Part shown: in pieces, positions 23,859-29,843 of the stretch
Numbering within the stretch: the first letter of the stretch is position 1
Layout of the letters: each line of letters opens with the position of its first letter
Virus record (IMG/VR): IMGVR_UViG_3300025276_000143
Coordinates: 1-29,877 of that record
Direction: 5' to 3' (one strand)
DNA: 29,877 bases
From: a virus
Notes under the pieces: model-generated
Database searches by the model: none
What the model was told of the DNA's origin: nothing
The model's input: the letters and a program-made list of their open reading frames with translations, nothing else
Program-made: the position numbers and the translations under genes

Positions 23859-24080
23859 ATGTCCCATGAGTATACATTAACAATCGTAAGTGAAGAACCT
23901 AGTATGAAGGAAGTAATGCTATCTCATATAATGGTTGTAAAAGAAAATGATGATAAATTCAATGTAATAAAAAATAGATTGACTGGAACTAAAGGTTGTT
24001 ACAATAAAACTGAGTTCTATCTATTATGGAATTACTATAAAGAACTTGCAATCGTATTATCAGGAGAGATAACATTATGA
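23859..24080 (+). CDS. Small protein of unknown function
   Basis: A 73-residue protein I do not recognise. It has no Cys cluster beyond one Cys, no membrane segment and no signal peptide; it mixes charged residues with aromatics near the C-terminus (YNKTEFYLLWNYYKELAIVL, about residues 48-67), which looks helical. The ATG at 23859 follows AGAGAG and an own sigma-70 promoter. It overlaps the next gene by four bases (ATGA). As first gene of an early-type operon it could be a host-directed or regulatory protein, which is only inference. Confidence 0.7.
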   Translation: MSHEYTLTIVSEEPSMKEVMLSHIMVVKENDDKFNVIKNRLTGTKGCYNKTEFYLLWNYYKELAIVLSGEITL

Positions 24081-24391
24081 TAGTAACAGTGATTCACAAT
24101 GCGTTCGAAAAAGACCCAGTGACAGTCGCAGAAGTTAATTCTCCTGCCTTAGCTACAGTAGATGAAGCATTAGAGTATGCTTATCGATGGACTAACAACA
24201 TTATGGGCTCTTGGTCTCGAACAGATGTCGAAGATAACAATGATGAGAATCCAAACGTTACTGTCCTAGCTCCACTTATCGAGAGCAATGGCAAGACTTA
24301 CGGTCTTCGCTCTACTTCAATGAATGACTTAATGATCGCTAACGGTAGAACTTATAAAGTTGCTATCTGTGGCTTTAGTGAGGTAGCATAA
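24077..24391 (+). CDS. Conserved phage protein of unknown function
   Basis: A 104-residue protein. The segment LEYAYRWTNNIMGSWS (about residues 32-47), followed by VTVLAPLIE and YGLRSTSMNDLMI, is a pattern I remember from many unrelated phages, always as an uncharacterised small protein. It is soluble, mildly acidic and without cysteine motifs, apart from one Cys near the end. Starts within the preceding stop (ATGA) and ends within the next start (TAATG). Its repeated occurrence near nucleotide-metabolism genes is suggestive only. Confidence 0.78.
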   Translation: MIVTVIHNAFEKDPVTVAEVNSPALATVDEALEYAYRWTNNIMGSWSRTDVEDNNDENPNVTVLAPLIESNGKTYGLRSTSMNDLMIANGRTYKVAICGFSEVA

Positions 24392-25035
24392 TGAAGAAGG
24401 GTAGAAAAGACTTTATATTCGATTTAGAAACTATTGGTGCGAACGTATTCGTTTGTCCTGTAGTTGACGTTGCCTATACCATATTTGAATGGGACAGGTT
24501 TCTCGAAGATCCTTATACCTTTGAAGAGATTGCTGGTACAGTTCAGACCGTAAAGGCTGATGTATCTGATCAAATGAATAATTACGGATGTAGCTTTACT
24601 AAAGCAGATGTTGCTTGGTGGGAAAGTTTACCTAAGCTTGCACGAGACAAATTAAATCGTTCAACAAATGACTTGACAGCAGTAGAGTTTTGTGATACAA
24701 TACTCACATATCTTAGAGAAGAAAAGAATGTAGATTATTGGTGGTCAAGGGGTAATACTTTTGATCCAGTCATATTGAATAGACTGATGCTTGCTACTGA
24801 TAGAGTAGACTCGTTTAACCAATACCTTAAGTTCTATAAAGCTAGAGATGTTCGTAGTCACATCGATGCTAAGTTCAACTACACAACAAGAAATGGTTTT
24901 GTTCCTGTAGCTGATGAAGAGTATTGGAAGACAGCTTTCATTGCACACGATAGTTCACATGACGTTGCGGCAGATGTTATGAGATTACAAACTATACATA
25001 GAGCCGAACACGACTTGGAGCAAACTACACGATGA
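24391..25035 (+). CDS. dexA: DexA-like 3'-5' exonuclease
   Basis: A 214-residue DEDD-type exonuclease resembling T4 exonuclease A (DexA, 227 residues). Exo I is FDLET (Asp11, Glu13), Exo II contains NTFDPVILNRL (residues 122-132, Asp125), and Exo III is HDSSHDVAADV (186-196, His and Asp). WWSRGN (117-122) is also typical of the DexA/Rv2179c group. It removes nucleotides from single-stranded 3' ends in T4; related members act on RNA, so an RNA substrate is possible. It is coupled to its neighbours by TAATG before and ATGA after. An internal promoter match lies at 24673-24701. Confidence 0.88.
   Translation: MKKGRKDFIFDLETIGANVFVCPVVDVAYTIFEWDRFLEDPYTFEEIAGTVQTVKADVSDQMNNYGCSFTKADVAWWESLPKLARDKLNRSTNDLTAVEFCDTILTYLREEKNVDYWWSRGNTFDPVILNRLMLATDRVDSFNQYLKFYKARDVRSHIDAKFNYTTRNGFVPVADEEYWKTAFIAHDSSHDVAADVMRLQTIHRAEHDLEQTTR
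24673..24701 (+). promoter_or_regulatory. Possible internal sigma-70 promoter in dexA
   Basis: TTGACA (24673-24678), 17-base spacer, TACAAT (24696-24701; one mismatch), extended -10 TGA. It lies 330 bases before the DUF5664-like gene. Confidence 0.45.
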
Positions 25036-25502
25036 ATAAAGAGAATTTTGGTGAGTCTAAGACAGGTGCTTTAAGAGAAGCATTAGGTACTCCTTACATG
25101 AGACAAGTTCCCCTAGAGGGTATTGCCGCAGGGGCTGCCGCACTAGAATACGGTGCATTGAAGTATGCTGATCGTAACTGGGAGAAGGGTCTACCATGGC
25201 AACAGATGATTGATAGTCTGAAGCGCCATATTGATGACTTCGAACGTAGAAAAGATTACGATGACGGTCCAACTGGATCAGGCTTACCGCACGTTTGTAT
25301 GATTATGGCTGGAGCATTGATGCTATCAACTTCAGTTATGCGTGATATCGGTGAAGATGATCGTATGCCTGCATTGAAAGATGATGCTATGTCAGCTAAA
25401 GACTGTGCCAAGTGGATAGAAACGCAGTTAGCAAGAGCCGAGAGTGTGATGGCAATGAGTGATGAAATGAAAGAAAAACAGAAGGAGTACAATCTATCGT
25501 GA
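25032..25502 (+). CDS. dATP/dGTP diphosphohydrolase-like (DUF5664, MazZ-type)
   Basis: A 156-residue protein with the DUF5664 pattern: PLEGIAAGAAALEYGALKYADRNWEKG (spread over residues 27-53), SLKRHIDDFERRKDYDDGP (62-80), and LPHVCMIMAGALML (85-98). The Glu/His/Asp set resembles the all-alpha MazG/HD nucleotide pyrophosphohydrolases. Proteins with this domain include MazZ, which lowers dATP and dGTP pools in phages that use 2-aminoadenine, but the domain is common in phages with ordinary bases as well. No PurZ is visible here, so a Z-genome is not supported. Probably shapes the dNTP pool during replication. Coupled to dexA by ATGA. Confidence 0.75.
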   Translation: MNKENFGESKTGALREALGTPYMRQVPLEGIAAGAAALEYGALKYADRNWEKGLPWQQMIDSLKRHIDDFERRKDYDDGPTGSGLPHVCMIMAGALMLSTSVMRDIGEDDRMPALKDDAMSAKDCAKWIETQLARAESVMAMSDEMKEKQKEYNLS

Positions 25503-25516
25503 GAAGTTTAGGGTGT

Positions 25517-25540
25517 TCTGCTATAAATAATAAGAGCAGA
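25517..25540 (+). promoter_or_regulatory. Late promoter TATAAATA within a small inverted repeat, for gp45
   Basis: A perfect octamer (25522-25529) lies between arms TCTGCT (25517-25522) and AGCAGA (25535-25540). It is 49 bases before the clamp gene, so the clamp needed for late transcription may itself be late-expressed. No good sigma-70 promoter is visible in this gap. Confidence 0.65.
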
Positions 25541-25578
25541 GTGAAGATGATTTTTAATATAAACAAGGTGAATAAAAT

Positions 25579-26229
25579 ATGAAATTTAGTAATGAAACAA
25601 TGAGCGTACTCAAGAACTTTTCGAGTATCAACCCAAGTATTGTCTTTAAGGCAGGGTCGGTAATTCGAACAATCTCCCCACAGAAAACTGTTATGGCTGC
25701 GGCAACAATAGGTGAGACTGTTGAGCAACAAGCAGGCGTATATGACTTGTCAAGATTCTTGGCAACTCTATCTTTATTCGAAAATCCAGAAGTCGTATTT
25801 GGTACAGATCGTTTTACTATTAAGGGTGGTAAAAGCGAACTCAAATACACCTACACTTCTGAATCATTGATCGTATCCCCTCCCGAGAAGGACATTGTTG
25901 TTCCTGATCCAGAGGCTACAATCAATGTTAGCTGGCAAGCTATTGACAGTGTGATCCGTGCCACGGGCGTACTACAGTTGCCAGAAGTTGCTTTCTCTAG
26001 TGACGGGAGTACTATTACTCTCTCCGCTGTAGATAGCAAGACATCAACAGCCGATAGTTACGATGTGATTATTGCTGAAGGTGTTGAGACACCACCCTTT
26101 AACATGATTATCAAAACAGATAATCTAAAACTAGTACCAACCGACTACGAGGTCACATTGTCTTCTAAAGGTATGGCACACTTTAAATCCGATAAAGTCC
26201 AATACTGGATTGCAATCGAATCTCGTTAA
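25579..26229 (+). CDS. 45: Sliding clamp gp45
   Basis: A 216-residue DNA polymerase processivity clamp (T4 gp45: 228). The pattern MKFSNETMSVLKNFSSINPSI is the family N-terminus (residues 1-20 region), with VYDLSRFLATLSLF (about 54-67), a duplicated strand-rich fold and the C-terminal MAHFKSDKVQYWIAIESR type ending. As a trimer it tethers the polymerase and, in T4-like phages, also activates gp55-dependent late promoters. Starts at ATG 25579 after AAGGTG, under a late-type promoter. It begins the replication module gp45-gp44-gp62-regA. Confidence 0.95.
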   Translation: MKFSNETMSVLKNFSSINPSIVFKAGSVIRTISPQKTVMAAATIGETVEQQAGVYDLSRFLATLSLFENPEVVFGTDRFTIKGGKSELKYTYTSESLIVSPPEKDIVVPDPEATINVSWQAIDSVIRATGVLQLPEVAFSSDGSTITLSAVDSKTSTADSYDVIIAEGVETPPFNMIIKTDNLKLVPTDYEVTLSSKGMAHFKSDKVQYWIAIESR

Positions 26230-26232
26230 AAT

Positions 26233-26240
26233 CATAAATA
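26233..26240 (+). promoter_or_regulatory. Late promoter variant CATAAATA
   Basis: The same variant octamer as at 2-9, in the 23-base gap after gp45, twelve bases before the next ATG. The short distance leaves little room for a leader, so it is less certain. Confidence 0.35.
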
Positions 26241-26252
26241 TAGGAGAATATT

Positions 26253-26549
26253 ATGACAGATGAAAACCAAGTAGCTTCAGGTGAAGCACAAGTAGAAGAC
26301 CAGGCTAGCACAGAAGAGCAAGCACCAGGTCTTTCATTGCAGGATATTTCTGCGGCTGTTCAAATCATTGATGCAGTTTCACCTCGTGGTGCATTCCGCG
26401 GAGAAGAAATGGCTTCAGTAGGCATGGTACGTGAACGCTTTATGGCATTCTTGCGTCATGCTAAAGAGAATGGTCAAGATGTAACACTTCCGGGTGAAGC
26501 ACCTACGCCTGCAACAGCAGAAGCACCAGCAGAAGCCCCTTCGGCTTAA
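26253..26549 (+). CDS. Small acidic protein between gp45 and gp44
   Basis: A 98-residue protein. N-terminal 25 residues and C-terminal 20 residues are low-complexity, rich in Ala, Glu, Gln and Pro (for example EAPAEAPSA at the end). The core is LSLQDISAAVQIIDAVSPRGAF followed by GEEMASVGMVRERFMAFL (residues about 27-67), which looks like two or three amphipathic helices. I recall similar short genes beside gp45 in marine T4-like phages, with no known role. Its location with the clamp suggests a replication or late-transcription accessory, but this is inference. A terminator follows. Confidence 0.75.
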   Translation: MTDENQVASGEAQVEDQASTEEQAPGLSLQDISAAVQIIDAVSPRGAFRGEEMASVGMVRERFMAFLRHAKENGQDVTLPGEAPTPATAEAPAEAPSA

Positions 26550-26561
26550 GCTAAAACTGAG

Positions 26562-26600
26562 AGAGGTAGTTGAGAAAAGTCTTGACTACCTCTTTCTTTT
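26562..26600 (+). terminator. Terminator after the gp45 unit
   Basis: AGAGGTAGT (26562-26570) pairs perfectly with ACTACCTCT (26585-26593); five more pairs (two G-T) extend it to a 14-base-pair stem with loop AAAG (26576-26579). TTCTTTT follows. The right arm doubles as the -35 region of the next promoter. Confidence 0.82.
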
Positions 26601-26610
26601 ATTATATACT
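26582..26610 (+). promoter_or_regulatory. Sigma-70 promoter for gp44
   Basis: TTGACT (26582-26587), 17-base spacer, TATACT (26605-26610). The -35 box lies in the descending arm of the terminator hairpin. gp44 starts 32 bases downstream with GGAG before the ATG. Confidence 0.82.
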
Positions 26611-26642
26611 GATGTGATGTAAATATATTATGGAGTTTTATT

Positions 26643-27584
26643 ATGCAAGACAATTTTTTATGGGTTGAGAAGTATCGCCCACAGACGGTATCTGATGCCA
26701 TTTTACCTGACGAACTGAAAGCGACTTTTCAGCAGATGGTAGATCAGAAAAACGTACCAAATCTTTTACTCTCTGGTCGTGCAGGTATAGGTAAGACTAC
26801 TATCGCAAAGGCTATGTTAGAAGAGATTGGTTCTGACTATATAACAATTAACGGTTCTATGAACGGTAATATCGATACACTTCGATATGAAATTTCTAAC
26901 TTTGCTTCTAGTGTATCTTTCACTGGTGGTCGCAAGTATGTGATCCTAGACGAAGCAGACTATCTAAATCCAAATTCGACACAGCCCGCACTCCGTAACT
27001 TTATGGAAGAGTTCTCAAAGAACTGTGGCTTTATCATGACCTGTAACTTTAAGAACAGGATCATTGAGCCTCTACACTCTCGTTGTAGTGTTGTTGAATT
27101 CTCAATCGAAAAGGGTGATAAGCCCAAACTTGCTTCACAGTTCTATAAGCGTGTTTGCAAAATACTAACTGATGAAGGTGTAACTTATGATCAAAAATCT
27201 GTGGCTGAACTTGTGCAATTATATTTCCCTGATTGGCGCAGAGTGCTTAATGAATTACAGCGTTATGCTACTACTGGTAATATTAATGCTGGCATCCTAG
27301 CTAATAAATCTGGTGATAGTATCAGTGGTCTAATCGATCTAATGAAGAGCAAAGATTTCACTGCCACACGTAAGTGGGTTGCTGAGAACATTGACGTAGA
27401 TTCCGCTGTTCTGTATCGTCAACTATATGATGTATTACCATCTAAGGTTAATTCCACACAAAGCATTGCTGATGCCATTATCATCTTGTCCGAGTATCAG
27501 TACAAAGAAGCTTTCGTTGCAAACACTGAGATTAATCGTGTTGCGGCATTAGCCACTCTTATGGCCGAAGTTGATTGGAAATGA
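26643..27584 (+). CDS. 44: Clamp loader large subunit gp44
   Basis: A 313-residue AAA+ ATPase (T4 gp44: 319). WVEKYRPQTVSD (residues 7-18) is the clamp-loader N-terminus, Walker A is GRAGIGKTT (45-53), Walker B DEAD (103-106), sensor 1 TCNF (133-136), and the SRC motif at 146-148 carries the arginine finger. Four gp44 with one gp62 open and load the gp45 ring. The stop overlaps the next ATG (ATGA at 27581-27584), coupling it to the zinc-ribbon gene. Driven by the promoter at 26582. Confidence 0.97.
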   Translation: MQDNFLWVEKYRPQTVSDAILPDELKATFQQMVDQKNVPNLLLSGRAGIGKTTIAKAMLEEIGSDYITINGSMNGNIDTLRYEISNFASSVSFTGGRKYVILDEADYLNPNSTQPALRNFMEEFSKNCGFIMTCNFKNRIIEPLHSRCSVVEFSIEKGDKPKLASQFYKRVCKILTDEGVTYDQKSVAELVQLYFPDWRRVLNELQRYATTGNINAGILANKSGDSISGLIDLMKSKDFTATRKWVAENIDVDSAVLYRQLYDVLPSKVNSTQSIADAIIILSEYQYKEAFVANTEINRVAALATLMAEVDWK

Positions 27585-27775
27585 AACTCAATCCTTTCAG
27601 TAAGACTGCGGATAAGATATGCTTGATGTGCGAAGCTTTAGTTGGTAAGAATCCCGCTGAAGTTCGTTATAAATACCTTGACGGTGAAGGTGTTGCATAT
27701 CTGTGTAAAGAATGTAGTGATGATGTGAATCAAGATACAATTGATAAGGAGCATAACGATGAGTTCTCCGTTTGA
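27581..27775 (+). CDS. Zinc-ribbon small protein between gp44 and gp62
   Basis: A 64-residue protein with CLMC near residue 14-17 and CKEC near residue 42-45, spaced as in a treble-clef or zinc-ribbon fold, with YLDGEGVAYLC before the second pair. It resembles ClpX-type or DksA-type zinc modules in spacing only. The ATG 27581 overlaps the gp44 stop; a TTG six bases earlier is unlikely. Its 3' end overlaps gp62 by 17 bases. Being translationally linked to both clamp-loader subunits suggests a role in or on the replisome, or a regulatory part in keeping the subunit ratio. Function unknown. Confidence 0.78.
   Translation: MKLNPFSKTADKICLMCEALVGKNPAEVRYKYLDGEGVAYLCKECSDDVNQDTIDKEHNDEFSV
27668..27675 (+). 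promoter_or_regulatory. TATAAATA inside the zinc-ribbon gene
   Basis: Perfect late octamer 84 bases before the gp62 start codon. It may give late expression of gp62 and regA, or be chance in AT-rich coding sequence. Confidence 0.25.
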
Positions 27776-28154
27776 GTATGTAAACAGTATAAATTTTACC
27801 AAAAAGAATATGATGCGTGATAGCGAGAACGATGTACTCGCTGAGAAGGGTTACGAGCCATGGCTAGTCAACAAAGCTTTGTCTTACTTTCCTGATACCA
27901 TACTCCACGCTAATCTCATGAACCAATGTCACCATCTGGATAAGCGACCCCAGTACGAGTGTCTTATAAATAGCATTAGACCTAAGAAGCGATTTAGCAA
28001 GTGGGTTAAGAATGCTAGTAATGAGGACCTTGAATTGGTGTGTGACTATTATAAATGTAATAGAGTTATCGGTCAAGAGTATTTGTCTTTGTTGTCTAGT
28101 GAACAGTTAGGCATTATGAAAAAACAACAAGACACAGGTGGAATTAAAAGATGA
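27759..28154 (+). CDS. 62: Clamp loader small subunit gp62
   Basis: A 131-residue protein (T4 gp62: 187; marine relatives are shorter). Family marks are PFEYVNSINFTKKNMM (residues 4-19), YEPWLVNKALSYFPDTI (32-48), and IRPKKRFSKWVK (73-84). As the single non-ATPase subunit of the 4:1 gp44/gp62 loader it bridges the ring. I start at ATG 27759 behind AAGGAG; the open frame extends six codons further up without a ribosome site. The stop overlaps regA (ATGA). A TATAAATA occurs inside the gene at 27965-27972. Confidence 0.93.
   Translation: MSSPFEYVNSINFTKKNMMRDSENDVLAEKGYEPWLVNKALSYFPDTILHANLMNQCHHLDKRPQYECLINSIRPKKRFSKWVKNASNEDLELVCDYYKCNRVIGQEYLSLLSSEQLGIMKKQQDTGGIKR
27965..27972 (+). promoter_or_regulatory. 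TATAAATA inside gp62
   Basis: Perfect late octamer about 180 bases before regA. Could support late regA expression; equally likely a chance match. Confidence 0.22.
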
Positions 28155-28546
28155 ATTTAATAGATAAACTCGTTGAGGTCACATTGCCTAATGAAGAGAG
28201 TTTTCTTAAGGTCAAAGAGACCTTGACTCGAATTGGCATTGCCTCTAAAAAAGAACAGAAACTATACCAGTCGTGCCATATCTTGCATAAGCAGGGTAAG
28301 TACTACATCGTACACTTCAAAGAACTATTCATGCTAGACGGCAAAACTAACGACTTCTCTGAAGAAGATCGTGCCCGTAGAAACATGATTGTTACCTTGT
28401 TAGAAGAGTGGGAACTGATTAAGTCAGTTGACCTATCTAAGATTGCAGAGCCAGTTGCTCCTTTATCTCAGATCAAGATTCTTCCTTTCAAAGAGAAAGA
28501 CCAGTGGGAGTTGATTGCCAAATACAGCATAGGCAAGAAGCGATAA
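28151..28546 (+). CDS. regA: Translational repressor RegA
   Basis: A 131-residue protein (T4 RegA: 122). Recognised by EVTLPNEESFLKVKETLTRIG (residues 8-28, in two parts), LYQSCHILHKQGKYYIVHFKELF (38-60) and RRNMIVTLLEEWELI (75-89). RegA binds the ribosome site of early mRNAs, including in T4 those of gp44, gp45 and regA itself, and shuts down their translation as infection proceeds. Starts within the gp62 stop (ATGA), the arrangement used for autoregulation in T4. gp43 polymerase does not follow, unlike in T4. Confidence 0.95.
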   Translation: MNLIDKLVEVTLPNEESFLKVKETLTRIGIASKKEQKLYQSCHILHKQGKYYIVHFKELFMLDGKTNDFSEEDRARRNMIVTLLEEWELIKSVDLSKIAEPVAPLSQIKILPFKEKDQWELIAKYSIGKKR

Positions 28547-28578
28547 TACTTTATACAATTTAAAACAAGGAATATATT

Positions 28579-29259
28579 ATGACGCAAGAAGATATCGATA
28601 CATTGGCATCTGAACTCCATATCGGCACTGCAAATCAGCAGTTGGCTGAGAACTGGACACAAACTGTACCAGTCCCCCCATATACGTTGACGTACTCTCT
28701 CGATGATCGAATGGGAGATATGCATGACATACACATGGGTGACGAACTAAAGATTTATAAACTCTTTCCTGAAGCGCATCTACCAACGTATGGTAGCGAA
28801 TGGGCGGCATGCTTCGACTTATCGGCATCTCTTCGTGAAGAAGATAGTCTCGCAGTATACGGTCACAACAACACCAAAACTAAACGCCCCATGCACGAAC
28901 TCCTAAACGGAAAACGAGGTATCACTATCTATAGTGGTGAACGATGTCTAGTGCCAACTGGTTTAGTGTTCGACTTAGATGAGAGCCAGTCTCTAAGAAT
29001 TCATGCACGTTCAGGTTTAGCTTGGAAGAATGGCATTACAATAGCAAACTGTGAAGGCATTATTGATGCAGACTATACTAACCAAACATTCGTTATGCTA
29101 TATAACATCTCTAGCGATCCATTCGCAATTCTTGACGGCATGCGGGTTGCTCAAGGTGAAGTTGTAGATCAGAAAGCGCAACTGGAATTCACTGTAGTTG
29201 ATGTAGAGCCAGAGCCTAAGACTGATCGTGAAGGCGGATTTGGTTCAACGGGAGTTTAG
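28579..29259 (+). CDS. Trimeric dUTPase with N-terminal extension
   Basis: A 226-residue dUTP diphosphatase; ordinary bacterial enzymes are about 150. All five motifs are visible: AACFDLSA (about residues 75-82), ARSGLAW (143-149), GIIDADY (159-165), GMRVAQ (189-194) and the C-terminal GGFGSTG (219-225). The enzyme turns dUTP into dUMP, keeping uracil out of DNA and feeding thymidylate synthesis. The first 55 residues match nothing I know, and there is an extra loop (about residues 84-120) between motifs 1 and 2, rich in Lys, Asn and His. Preceded by AAGGA. In hypermodified-DNA phages, dUTPase-fold enzymes can also act on dCTP, which is possible here. Confidence 0.88.
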   Translation: MTQEDIDTLASELHIGTANQQLAENWTQTVPVPPYTLTYSLDDRMGDMHDIHMGDELKIYKLFPEAHLPTYGSEWAACFDLSASLREEDSLAVYGHNNTKTKRPMHELLNGKRGITIYSGERCLVPTGLVFDLDESQSLRIHARSGLAWKNGITIANCEGIIDADYTNQTFVMLYNISSDPFAILDGMRVAQGEVVDQKAQLEFTVVDVEPEPKTDREGGFGSTGV

Positions 29260-29261
29260 AT

Positions 29262-29543
29262 ATGTACAATAAAGACCAACTAAGTTTTAGATTCTATGAT
29301 ATAGATCCAGAGCAACTATCGTTTGACTTTCCATATGACCCAAAGAGCCTATACTGCCAAACCGATTTGTTCGATGGATTAAGCACCAATTCGCAACTGT
29401 CCATAACTGGTACCACAAACTCTGGATTGAGTGTGACGCAGTTACAAGTGACTAATAATGGACTACATATTCGTCAAGAAAGGCAGACTTGGATTAAAAC
29501 TAAAATAGCAAACTGGTTAGGAATCAAATATATAGCATCATGA
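29262..29543 (+). CDS. Protein of unknown function
   Basis: A 93-residue protein I do not recognise. The N-terminal third is aromatic and acidic (FRFYDIDPEQLSFDFPYD, about residues 10-27), the middle Ser/Thr/Asn-rich, and the C-terminus a basic amphipathic stretch (WIKTKIANWLGIKYI). No Cys motif beyond one Cys, no clear membrane segment. GGGAG precedes the ATG, and the stop overlaps the next gene (ATGA). It shares its general shape (short MxxKxQL start, basic hydrophobic C-terminal helix) with the following gene. Confidence 0.65.
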   Translation: MYNKDQLSFRFYDIDPEQLSFDFPYDPKSLYCQTDLFDGLSTNSQLSITGTTNSGLSVTQLQVTNNGLHIRQERQTWIKTKIANWLGIKYIAS

Positions 29544-29761
29544 TAGAGAAAGAGCAGTTACCTTTACATCTAGATTACATAGCTACTTCTAACTCCGTGA
29601 TATGTATTCAAGACTTTTCTTTTAGTGCTTACGGTGGAACGATAGGTTATATCACTCCACAACCAGAGTACATGCTTTTGCAATTAGACAATAAGCCTTC
29701 GTTGTTTCGAAGACTTGCTTACAGTCTACTTAATATAAAGTGGGAACTGAAAAGGTCATAA
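29540..29761 (+). CDS. Protein of unknown function
   Basis: A 73-residue protein. It starts MIEKEQLPLHL, close in pattern to the start of its neighbour (MYNKDQLSF), and ends with a basic hydrophobic helix (FRRLAYSLLNIKWELKRS). The centre is aromatic and glycine-containing (FSFSAYGGTIGYITP). No transmembrane span is clear. Translation is coupled to the upstream gene by ATGA. It is the last gene of this unit and is followed by an inverted repeat and a late promoter. Confidence 0.6.
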   Translation: MIEKEQLPLHLDYIATSNSVICIQDFSFSAYGGTIGYITPQPEYMLLQLDNKPSLFRRLAYSLLNIKWELKRS

Positions 29762-29770
29762 CTCCTCTTT

Positions 29771-29812
29771 ATAAACTCTATGCAAAAAAGTAATGATCTT
29801 TTTTGAGTTTAT
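29771..29812. repeat. Long AT-rich inverted repeat, possible terminator
   Basis: ATAAACTC (29771-29778) pairs with GAGTTTAT (29805-29812), and AAAAAAG (29784-29790) with CTTTTTT (29798-29804), giving 15 pairs with one five-base bulge and a seven-base loop. There is no T-run after it on the + strand, so it may be a transcript-end stabiliser rather than a classic terminator. Confidence 0.55.
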
Positions 29813-29835
29813 TGATAAAAGTCATAACTAATTTA

Positions 29836-29843
29836 TATAAATA
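29836..29843 (+). promoter_or_regulatory. Late promoter TATAAATA near the window end
   Basis: A perfect late octamer in the non-coding last 116 bases. It indicates that another late unit starts just beyond the window. Confidence 0.8.

Noticed and set aside
25032-25502. Evidence for a 2-aminoadenine (Z) genome
   Set aside because: Only a MazZ-like domain is present; no PurZ or DatZ-like gene is seen, and the domain is widespread in ordinary phages.
25396-25850. Minus-strand frames around the gp45 promoter
   Set aside because: They overlap the DUF5664-like and clamp genes, are Leu/Ser/Phe-rich and have no promoter.
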